IMG/VR virus record: IMGVR_UViG_3300008267_000914
Location: 1-30,739 of that record
Reading direction: 5' to 3' (one strand)
Length of the DNA stretch: 30,739 bases
Source: a virus
Shown here: piece by piece, positions 16,775-22,897 of the stretch
How positions within the stretch are numbered: the first letter of the stretch is position 1
Layout: each line of letters opens with the position of its first letter
Position numbers and translations under genes: made by a program
The notes under the pieces: model-generated
The model's database searches: none
What the model saw: the letters and a program-made list of their open reading frames with translations, nothing else
Told to the model about the DNA's origin: nothing

Positions 16775-16934
16775 AGTTGTATTCGTACCAATCTTTGCTT
16801 TAGTTCTTTTGTTTGTACAAAAGGTCATGGGATTTCAATTCAGTAGCGAAGAACTTCAAATTCTAAACGATGGAATGCTTTCGTTAGCTGTGCTGATTGG
16901 TATTCTCATTGATCCGAAAAAGAAAGATAAGTAA
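16767..16934 (+). CDS. Second holin-like membrane protein, 55 residues
   Basis: ATG 16767 overlaps the end of the amidase gene by eight bases; AAGGCGGTGGG upstream is a good ribosome site. Two hydrophobic segments (about residues 4-21, VVFVPIFALVLLFVQKVM, and 36-48, GMLSLAVLIGILI) end in a basic tail (DPKKKDK). The GILIDP plus Lys-rich end resembles phi-LC3/SPP1-type small holins. It could be the true holin, an antiholin or a partner of the BhlA-like protein. Last gene of the + strand late region, directly before a bidirectional terminator. Confidence 0.7.
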   Translation: MSKVVFVPIFALVLLFVQKVMGFQFSSEELQILNDGMLSLAVLIGILIDPKKKDK

Positions 16935-16935
16935 T

Positions 16936-16966
16936 AAAAAAGACCCCAGCTCTGAGGGGTCTTTTC
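16936..16966. terminator. Bidirectional terminator between convergent gene arms
   Basis: AGACCCC (16941-16947) pairs with GGGGTCT (16956-16962); flanking A run (16936-16941) and T run (16962-16965) extend the stem and give a U tract on either strand. It can end both the lysis transcript (+) and the replication transcript (-). Bases 16967-17009 hold nothing beyond a small GCGA-GAA-TCGC hairpin. Confidence 0.85.
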
Positions 16967-17009
16967 AATCGCGAGAATCGCTGAATGAATTGTGTACCTT
17001 TAATATATC

Positions 17010-17222
17010 TTACTTATCTGAATCTTGCAATAGTCTTTGTTTCAAACATTCAAGATAAACTAACGTATCGACCAATTCTTCTTGTGCGTGTTCAAGCCAA
17101 GCCATTGTTGTAAGTTTTGCAGGTGTAACGGATTGACCGTATTTCTGCACACCTTTTTCCGTTTGCTTAATAAGTAAAGCACTCACTGCGTTCAGAACAG
17201 TATTTGTTTTAATCTCCTGCAT
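17010..17222 (-). CDS. MazG-like nucleotide pyrophosphohydrolase family protein
   Basis: 70 residues. The pattern LIKQTEKGVQKYG ... MAWLEHAQEELVDTLVYLECLK fits short phage MazG-like proteins: an all-alpha fold whose EExxD residues (QEELVD) bind Mg and the triphosphate. Family members hydrolyse (d)NTPs; some phage versions lower ppGpp or clear non-canonical dNTPs. At 70 residues it is a minimal version, lacking the second acidic motif of longer members. ATG 17222 has GGAGG nine bases upstream, inside the end of thyX, and the two genes overlap by 14 bases. Last gene of the - strand operon. Confidence 0.65.
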   Translation of the reverse strand: MQEIKTNTVLNAVSALLIKQTEKGVQKYGQSVTPAKLTTMAWLEHAQEELVDTLVYLECLKQRLLQDSDK

Positions 17223-17907
17223 TGATTAGTTCCTCCAAACTCACAGGGAAATGTTCTCTTGTTAAGAGATAAACTGCTTTTGCATACTCTTGGAACTCAA
17301 ACTGCGCATCTGGTTTTAATCGCTGATTGATTAGGTGTGCAACGGATTGAAGCGATCCTGTCCAGTACCAACGAACGTACATTGCGTAAGCTGGTAAGAA
17401 TAATCGTGCTTGTTCCGCACAGATGCCCTTGTCCATTGCCCACTTATAAAGTGCTTCACCATCTTGAATATGGCGATCAAGCGTTGCCATCATTTCAAAT
17501 CCAAGTTCATCAGATACAATGCTACCAGAACCTTGCTTTGAGTTTGCAGGAGCAGAACGCCATTCAGTTTGGGTCGGAAGATAAAACTCTGGTTCTTCCG
17601 TCACATACCTGCGAGAGCTTTCGTTCCACGCGTCCATAACGTGATCTGATCCAATGCAGTATTTCCACCATTGACGTGCAATCATAAGTGGTGCATAAAT
17701 CTCAAACTGCAAGGTTGCATGACGGAACGGAGAAGTATGTCCATGCTGTGCAAGGAAACGGATCAATCGATGGTCACGATCATCTAATTCTGTTTTCTTT
17801 CTGTTGTAGCTAACACGTGCCGCATTAACAACGGTTAGATCGGAACCCATTACATCATGTAGTTTTACATAACCAGTATCAAATACATGGATCATGTCTT
17901 TGCTCAT
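17209..17907 (-). CDS. thyX: Flavin-dependent thymidylate synthase ThyX
   Basis: 232 residues. Converts dUMP to dTMP with methylene-tetrahydrofolate and FAD/NADPH. Seen: LTVVNAARVSYN, AQHGHTSPFRHATLQFEI, APLMIARQWWKYCIG, then DAWNESSRRYV and YLPTQTEWR, and the C-terminal LFLPAYAMYVRWYWTGSLQSVAHLINQRL with the R-x4-LP and QSVAHL...R patterns of ThyX. The classic RHRxxSxNExSxRY signature is altered: RHR is replaced by KYC and about six extra residues (around DHVMDA) precede NESSRRY, a variant I associate with phage ThyX. I chose ATG 17907 over the in-frame TTG 17913 because GGGG at -14 spaces better to the ATG. Works with dUTPase (dUMP supply) encoded at the other end of the operon. Confidence 0.92.
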   Translation of the reverse strand: MSKDMIHVFDTGYVKLHDVMGSDLTVVNAARVSYNRKKTELDDRDHRLIRFLAQHGHTSPFRHATLQFEIYAPLMIARQWWKYCIGSDHVMDAWNESSRRYVTEEPEFYLPTQTEWRSAPANSKQGSGSIVSDELGFEMMATLDRHIQDGEALYKWAMDKGICAEQARLFLPAYAMYVRWYWTGSLQSVAHLINQRLKPDAQFEFQEYAKAVYLLTREHFPVSLEELINAGD

Positions 17908-18085
17908 TATCAAGAAACCCCACTTCTGTTAGATAGTCTATTACATGGTAAATTAAAACCTCAACTTCATCACGGTGTGGTACATAACCGTCTTGGACAA
18001 GCCCTTCAAATACATAATCTACTGCATCTGCAATGTCTAAGTTGGCAACGAATCGGAGTGGGTTGTTGCAGTTTGGGCAACGCAT
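17879..18085 (-). CDS. Small CxxC protein overlapping both neighbours
   Basis: 68 residues. Begins MRCPNCNNPLRFV: a single CPxC knuckle of zinc-ribbon type. A helical, acidic remainder follows (IADAVDYVFEGLVQDGYVPHRDEVEVLIYHVIDYLTEVGFL). There is no second Cys pair, so a complete ribbon would need a partner or dimer. GGAAGGTGAG seven bases before ATG 18085 supports the start. The gene overlaps the resolvase gene by 49 bases and thyX by 29 bases, dense even for this operon. Function unknown; possibly a regulator or protein-binding adaptor. Confidence 0.6.
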   Translation of the reverse strand: MRCPNCNNPLRFVANLDIADAVDYVFEGLVQDGYVPHRDEVEVLIYHVIDYLTEVGFLDNEQRHDPCI

Positions 18086-18570
18086 ATGTCGCTCACCTTC
18101 CCATACTTTAAGAAATAAATTCCGTGACGAATGGCATCACGCATATGCAAGTTCGTTGAACGACCTAAGCAATAGTGCTTTCTTCCCTTTAGTTCAAACA
18201 CACCCTGCCTTACAAGGATTGGATCAGTGACACGTGCTTTATCCTTAGGGTCTTGGAATACAATTGGAATGTTCCACTTGTAGCAGTGCATCCGTAGGTA
18301 TCCAATGAGTTGCGGTGTTTCCATCATGGAGTTAGATTGTGCACTAGCTTTTCCTGCAAATAAACGATAAGACTCACATACGACAATATCAATACTGAGA
18401 TCAATAAGGTCTGAAATAGCTTGCCAATACATTTCAATACGTGCAAAACTAGACGATTCAATGTCACCAAACTCCTTTAGTTCACCGTCCTCAAAGATCG
18501 CCCATCCTGTCGTTCCATCCCCTTCATTTTTCGAGAAGTTTCCAGACGGATCAAGCGTTAGAATTTTCAT
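18037..18570 (-). CDS. RuvC-like Holliday-junction resolvase
   Basis: 177 residues. RNase H/RuvC fold signatures: MKILTLDPSGN (D7), GTTGWAIFEDGEL, IVVCESYRL (E66), and LHMRDAIRHGIYF (H142, D145). These match the acidic triad that binds two metals in RuvC-type junction endonucleases. Such phage enzymes cut branched replication and recombination intermediates before packaging, which fits the Sak4-like ATPase and DUF669 protein in the same operon. The start is the second of two tandem ATGs (18573, 18570); GGCGG is six bases before 18570. The reading frame begins inside the 3' end of the transporter gene. Confidence 0.78.
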   Translation of the reverse strand: MKILTLDPSGNFSKNEGDGTTGWAIFEDGELKEFGDIESSSFARIEMYWQAISDLIDLSIDIVVCESYRLFAGKASAQSNSMMETPQLIGYLRMHCYKWNIPIVFQDPKDKARVTDPILVRQGVFELKGRKHYCLGRSTNLHMRDAIRHGIYFLKYGKVSDICVAQTATTHSDSLPT

Positions 18571-19108
18571 CATCCACCGCCAATCGCAGTTTAAGCGCAA
18601 ACCACACGACAGTTGCTCCGATGAATTGAATAACTGACTTTACGAAAATTTGACCTAAAATCGCCATTCCAACAAACTCCCACGGAATAAATCCTGCTCC
18701 TAACGGTGATAAACCAATAATAACAAACAGTACACTATCTAAAATTCCTCCGACTAATCCCGAATATAACACGCGAAAACTCTGCGGCATTTTTAATCTG
18801 CTATATACTTCTGTATCGGCAGTTTCACTAAAAAGGAATGTGATAGCTGACGCAAAAACAATCCATAGTGTATCGTCTAAAATAGTTGATGTGGCCGCAG
18901 ATAAAGTCATAGCCAAAAAAATTGTTGCATACGTGTATTTTCTACCGATAATATTCTGAACCGCATCCCTTAAAATAAATGTAATTCCGATTAAAAAAGT
19001 TCCTAGCGGAATTAAAAAATCACCAAAGTGTATTGGAGCAAAAGATGCTGTCAATACGTTTGCTAATACAATAACTGATAAGTACGCTAAAATAATTATC
19101 CATTTCAT
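18551..19108 (-). CDS. yhhQ: Queuosine-precursor transporter, YhhQ/VUT family
   Basis: 185 residues with about six membrane spans (near 4-24, 28-48, 58-78, 80-95, 111-133, 145-170). Family phrases: YLSVIVLANVLTASFAP, GTFLIGITFILRDAVQ, RKYTYATIFLA, SAATSTILDDT, FLFSETADTEVYS, and ILDSVLFVIIGLSPLG. YhhQ-family proteins import preQ0/preQ1 (7-deazaguanine bases); phage copies have been reported beside 7-deazaguanine DNA-modification genes. Here it follows the dpdA-like gene with four bases between, so it probably supplies that enzyme's base substrate by salvage. No queC/D/E/folE biosynthesis gene is in the window. Acts in the host cell membrane. Confidence 0.87.
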   Translation of the reverse strand: MKWIIILAYLSVIVLANVLTASFAPIHFGDFLIPLGTFLIGITFILRDAVQNIIGRKYTYATIFLAMTLSAATSTILDDTLWIVFASAITFLFSETADTEVYSRLKMPQSFRVLYSGLVGGILDSVLFVIIGLSPLGAGFIPWEFVGMAILGQIFVKSVIQFIGATVVWFALKLRLAVDDENSNA

Positions 19109-19113
19109 TTTGT

Positions 19114-19713
19114 TTATTCGCTCCCTGTTAGTTTTTCTAAAAATTCTAATGCTTGCGGTATTTTCTTATCTGGAAACATTGAGTACCCACTACCATCAAC
19201 CGAATCGCACCCAATTTCATACGCGTACAAAAGTCTTTTATTAGAATTTACTCTGCCCATATGGACCCACTTGCCAAATTCTTTAGCTTTTTTAACAATT
19301 TGTCTAGCATCTTCACCCAGTTTAAACTCATTACTACCGCCGATAAAAACGGCATCAAGCATACTGTACGGAATTGAATCTACTGTTGCGCCATCTTGCA
19401 AAACCAATGCTACAGGCAAATTATATTTTTTTATGATTGGTTGCCAAATGTGAAATAGATTTAATGTAACAGTACTATCTCCAACTTTATCTGGACACGC
19501 AACAAATTTACAATCTGAACCCTGTATTTTTTCAAGCATTTTCACGAAACGTTCCTCATTAAAATTACTAAACGCCGCATTGTCAGCCGCCCATATAAAA
19601 CCATCTAAAGTTTTCTGAGCATTCCCAGTTCTTGGCGTTAAGAATGCGCCTAAATTAGAATGCCCCTTATGTTTTTGCATCGTCTTAGTCGCGCCAGAAA
19701 CTAATAATAGCAC
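19114..19713 (-). CDS. dpdA: DpdA-like tRNA-guanine-transglycosylase homologue for DNA 7-deazaguanine insertion
   Basis: 199 residues from GTG 19713, which shares its G with the stop of the gene upstream; AAAGGAGG lies 12 bases before it. TGT-type TIM-barrel pieces: LLLVSGATKT, SNLGAFLTPRTGN, WAADNAAFS (D44), VACPDKVGDS (D75, D79), LVLQDG (D107), AVFIGGSNEFKLG, KWVHMGRVNS and GCDSVDGSGYS (D170, D173). D173 is the best candidate for the nucleophile and D44 for base contact. The tRNA-recognition zinc motif (CxCxxC) of bacterial Tgt is absent. This fits phage DpdA enzymes that exchange guanine in DNA for a 7-deazaguanine. The yhhQ neighbour and a methyltransferase nearby support a DNA-modification role. 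Which base is inserted cannot be read from sequence. Confidence 0.83.
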   Translation of the reverse strand: MLLLVSGATKTMQKHKGHSNLGAFLTPRTGNAQKTLDGFIWAADNAAFSNFNEERFVKMLEKIQGSDCKFVACPDKVGDSTVTLNLFHIWQPIIKKYNLPVALVLQDGATVDSIPYSMLDAVFIGGSNEFKLGEDARQIVKKAKEFGKWVHMGRVNSNKRLLYAYEIGCDSVDGSGYSMFPDKKIPQALEFLEKLTGSE

Positions 19714-19928
19714 TATTCTTTGATACCTCCTTTCTTGCGATCTTGCCACACGTCGTCGTACTCCAATAGTTCAATAAACTTTTTATCAATTCGGTCTAGG
19801 CGTTTTTCACCTAGACCTAAAACGTAACTAACGGCTTTTCGATAGACGTTCAAAGCATATTTTGCACCTTGTATCTGCAACTGTTCTTCATATTTTTTCT
19901 GTTTCTTTTTCTGGTGCGCTTTGTTCAC
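19713..19928 (-). CDS. Unknown 71-residue basic protein between methyltransferase and dpdA
   Basis: Starts at GTG 19928 with GGCGG nine bases upstream; overlaps the methyltransferase end by 41 bases and the dpdA start by one base. The N-terminus is a run of Lys/Gln (HQKKKQKKYEEQLQ) followed by a helical segment (GAKYALNVYRKAVSYVLGLGEKRLDRIDKKFIELLEYDDVW). No motif recognised. Being locked between two DNA-modifying enzymes, it may be a DNA-binding accessory or partner to one of them; this is only positional inference. A partner protein for DpdA is not expected for the small phage type as far as I know. Confidence 0.6.
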   Translation of the reverse strand: MNKAHQKKKQKKYEEQLQIQGAKYALNVYRKAVSYVLGLGEKRLDRIDKKFIELLEYDDVWQDRKKGGIKE

Positions 19929-20832
19929 TTAATAACACCGCCTTAATTGCCATTGCAATTTCTTTTACTAAGGGTACGGTAACTGAATTACCAAACTGTT
20001 TATATGCTTGTGTGTCGCTAATCACAATCTCGTAACTATCTGGGAATCCTTGCAACCTAGCGTATTCTCTAGGTGTAAGTCTGCGAACAGATAGATTATC
20101 AATAATCTTTACATGATGATGGCCGCCCTGTACTGCTGTCGCTGTTGGTGAAATTCCTTCTGGGTCATGCACTCTACGAATCTGATCTTTACCCAACATA
20201 TCAAGCATTCCTGCAACGATAATATCTTTTGACGAAGTAATTGTTTGCGTAATTATCCTATCTATAAAGTATTTTTTAGGCACACCATCTTCTAAAATAT
20301 CTTTCAACTTAGTTAGTGCAACTTTATTTTCTAAAGGAAGATCAATTTTATTTTTGTATCCAACAATATAGTATCGTTCACGGTTTTGTGGTACACTCCA
20401 ATATTTTGAGTTATAAAGTTGAATGGACATTTCATAACCCCTAGCATTGAACTCTCTCTCTAGTGTAGGGATATACTTTTTTAATCCTTTTACGTTTTCA
20501 GCTAACAATACAGAAGGTTTCTCATCAGTTTCATCTAACAATCGCATCACTTCGTAAAACAATCCAGAGCGTGTACCAACTTCCATTCCTGCTTGCTTAC
20601 CTGCGACAGACAAGTCTTGGCATGGAAATCCAAACGTCCATACATCTGCTTTAGGTAACTCCGCAGCAGTTAATTTTGTTATATCCGCAACTACACCGTG
20701 CTTACCGACATTATGTTGATAGGACTGAACTGCATACTTATCAATGTCACAAGCATAAACGATTTCGAGCCCTGCTTGTTGAAACCCTAAACCCATACCG
20801 CCGCAACCACAAAACAGATCAACAACTTTCAT
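19888..20832 (-). CDS. DNA (cytosine-5) methyltransferase
   Basis: 314 residues; all main motifs present in order: I DLFCGCGGMGLGF (5-17), IV GFPCQDLSVAGK with catalytic C71, VI ENVKGL (E112), VIII QNRERYYIVGY, IX RRLTPREYARLQGFP and X QFGNSVTVPL. Transfers methyl from S-adenosylmethionine to cytosine C5. The target-recognition region between VIII and IX (about residues 175-265, with GMLDMLG, GISPTATAVQGGHHHVKI) decides the site, which I cannot read. I place the start at ATG 20832, one base after the polymerase stop, with AAGGGGAAG upstream. No endonuclease partner is seen, so it is probably protective (anti-restriction) rather than part of an R-M pair. Confidence 0.92.
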   Translation of the reverse strand: MKVVDLFCGCGGMGLGFQQAGLEIVYACDIDKYAVQSYQHNVGKHGVVADITKLTAAELPKADVWTFGFPCQDLSVAGKQAGMEVGTRSGLFYEVMRLLDETDEKPSVLLAENVKGLKKYIPTLEREFNARGYEMSIQLYNSKYWSVPQNRERYYIVGYKNKIDLPLENKVALTKLKDILEDGVPKKYFIDRIITQTITSSKDIIVAGMLDMLGKDQIRRVHDPEGISPTATAVQGGHHHVKIIDNLSVRRLTPREYARLQGFPDSYEIVISDTQAYKQFGNSVTVPLVKEIAMAIKAVLLSEQSAPEKETEKI

Positions 20833-20833
20833 T

Positions 20834-22897
20834 TTACTTCCCCTTATCTGCCCATGTTGTTGTAGTTCTCTCCACTTCTGCAACAATTGGAACGTGAATG
20901 TTCGGTGCATCTTCCATCATTTGACGAATGGATATGATGTGTTTTTCTTCACCAATAGGAACGTCGAAGATTAATTCATCGTGAACGCATAAGACCATTC
21001 GCATCTTTAGTTTTTTGTCTTTGATATATCGATCAATCAGAATCATTTTTTCTTTCAACATATCTGCGCATGAGCCTTGAATCATATAGTTCGCACACTT
21101 ATAGAAACGGTTTGGATTGTTGATGTAGTACCTACGTCCATATAAATTCTGAATGTACCCTTGCTTTTCCATTACGGAGTCCACCCATTTCTGATATTGA
21201 ACAACCATCGGAAAGGCTTCGGTGTAACCACGGTTCATTGCTTTCGCTTGCTCCAGTTCAATCTCCAACACTTGCGCAGCTTTTGTATCGCCGCCGCCGT
21301 AGTTGCGCATGAAATTGAATGACTTGCCGATGGAACGCCATTTCTTAAACTGCTTTTCGTCTAACGATTCTGGATCAATGTCCATTGCTTGTAATGCTTT
21401 GATTGCTGTCGCACTATGAACGTCTGTCGGTGTCCACGCTTTACCGTTTTCCATGATCCATGCAGACGATCCATCAGCTTGCTTTTCGTTCCAATCATTT
21501 ATGTCCTTGAACTCAAAACCACCGATGTAATGTTTGCACTTGAACGGCATATACGCACGGCATAGGTTCACATCACCGCCAAATGGTAAAGTGTAATGTG
21601 CTTGTGCGCGAAGTTCAATCTGTGAAAAGTCGATGAAGTACATATAATCTTGTGTTGTGGTGAATGCTTTACGAGGATGAAAGATTTCTTCCCCATCTTC
21701 ATTTACAATACGGTCTTTAGGAGACTGTTGCATATCACCGCTAAAGCGTCCTGAGATCGGATTGAATTGATTCATACTTGTGTAAATGCGTCCATCGTAT
21801 TCTGAAGCATCTAAGATACGTTCAATGTAGGTTTCTTTCCACTTTTCAAGTCGGCGTAGCTTAGAGATAACCTGCGCTAGTTCATCACCTTCTCGACCTT
21901 GTTTCGTAAGAAACTGTTTATCCGTCGATTTCGGTTCGATCCCTAAACGTTCGGTGTAAATCTGCTTAATTAGTTTGTGCTGTCCGACATTAAACTCAAC
22001 ACCTGCAAGCTGATGTGATAGGACTTTCAAATCTTGTATGTATTGCTCCAGTTTGTAGTTGGCTTGCTTTAGATATTCACGGTCTACTTTAATTCCTTGT
22101 CGTTCCATCTTAAATACGACAGGTAATAGATCAAATTCGCGGGTCATGGTCGTCTGTTGCTGACGCTCCGCAACGACAGGAAGTGCTTTCTTTACAAGGA
22201 TGTTTGTTAGGATTACGTCTACAGCTAGATACGGAATCATTATCTCCTGCGGTACGTCTTTGTAAGTTGGCTTCGGATAGTTCTTGTTCCAGTTGTTTAG
22301 AATTTCCACAACCTCCGCAGGTAAATCCTCCGCACCGTCTAGCGCATTTTGCATTCGTTTCAGTGACCAACCGACGCTTTTCAACATCGCTATGAGAATC
22401 TTCTTGTCTGATGCTTCTTTCGCTTTGAGCCATGACTTAACCCCTTTCTCATATTTATCTGCTTGTGGGTCAATGTATTTCTTTGCAATGTGTTTCAAAG
22501 CTAATGAATCACCACCATCGCGAATGGACACTGCTTCAAAAGATAGACGAGCAAGGCACATACTGTCGCCCCATTTGATATAACTAACAAAATCGTCATT
22601 GATTATGTTAGCTACCATGTGGGCATCATACACGGCATTATGTGCGAACACACGTCGAACCAACTTAGACCAATTCGACAATTGATACAGGTTATCCTTC
22701 GTTGCGTTGAATACAAACACTTTTGTTCCCCACGCAACCGCAGCTAGAAACGGACGAGATTTCTTAATGTGAAGCCCATCCGTTTCTGTATCGAAAGTAA
22801 TGTACGCAGGGTTATCTTTCTTTAGTAAATCGGTAATGATTTTTGTATCGTCTAAAAACTCAACCGTGTATTTCTCGCTTGCCATTTCAATAATCAT
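20834..22897 (-). CDS. polA: Family A DNA polymerase with 3'-5' exonuclease
   Basis: 687 residues. Exonuclease: ExoI FDTETDGL (D36, E38), ExoII FAHNAVYDAHM, ExoIII YLAVDVILTN. Polymerase: motif A FIDFSQIELR (D423), motif B/O-helix RSIGKSFNFMRNYGGG (K525, F529, Y533), and motif C CVHDELIFD (H639, D640, E641). F529 at the position of Taq F667 predicts normal discrimination against dideoxynucleotides. There is no 5' nuclease domain, as in T7-type replicative polymerases. The ATG overlaps the primase-helicase stop (ATGA). This is the phage replicase, working with the primase-helicase and DUF669 protein. Confidence 0.95.
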   Translation of the reverse strand: MIIEMASEKYTVEFLDDTKIITDLLKKDNPAYITFDTETDGLHIKKSRPFLAAVAWGTKVFVFNATKDNLYQLSNWSKLVRRVFAHNAVYDAHMVANIINDDFVSYIKWGDSMCLARLSFEAVSIRDGGDSLALKHIAKKYIDPQADKYEKGVKSWLKAKEASDKKILIAMLKSVGWSLKRMQNALDGAEDLPAEVVEILNNWNKNYPKPTYKDVPQEIMIPYLAVDVILTNILVKKALPVVAERQQQTTMTREFDLLPVVFKMERQGIKVDREYLKQANYKLEQYIQDLKVLSHQLAGVEFNVGQHKLIKQIYTERLGIEPKSTDKQFLTKQGREGDELAQVISKLRRLEKWKETYIERILDASEYDGRIYTSMNQFNPISGRFSGDMQQSPKDRIVNEDGEEIFHPRKAFTTTQDYMYFIDFSQIELRAQAHYTLPFGGDVNLCRAYMPFKCKHYIGGFEFKDINDWNEKQADGSSAWIMENGKAWTPTDVHSATAIKALQAMDIDPESLDEKQFKKWRSIGKSFNFMRNYGGGDTKAAQVLEIELEQAKAMNRGYTEAFPMVVQYQKWVDSVMEKQGYIQNLYGRRYYINNPNRFYKCANYMIQGSCADMLKEKMILIDRYIKDKKLKMRMVLCVHDELIFDVPIGEEKHIISIRQMMEDAPNIHVPIVAEVERTTTTWADKGK

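Noticed and set aside
19888-20832. A restriction-modification system
   Set aside because: No endonuclease-like gene borders the methyltransferase; both neighbours are replication or DNA-modification genes.
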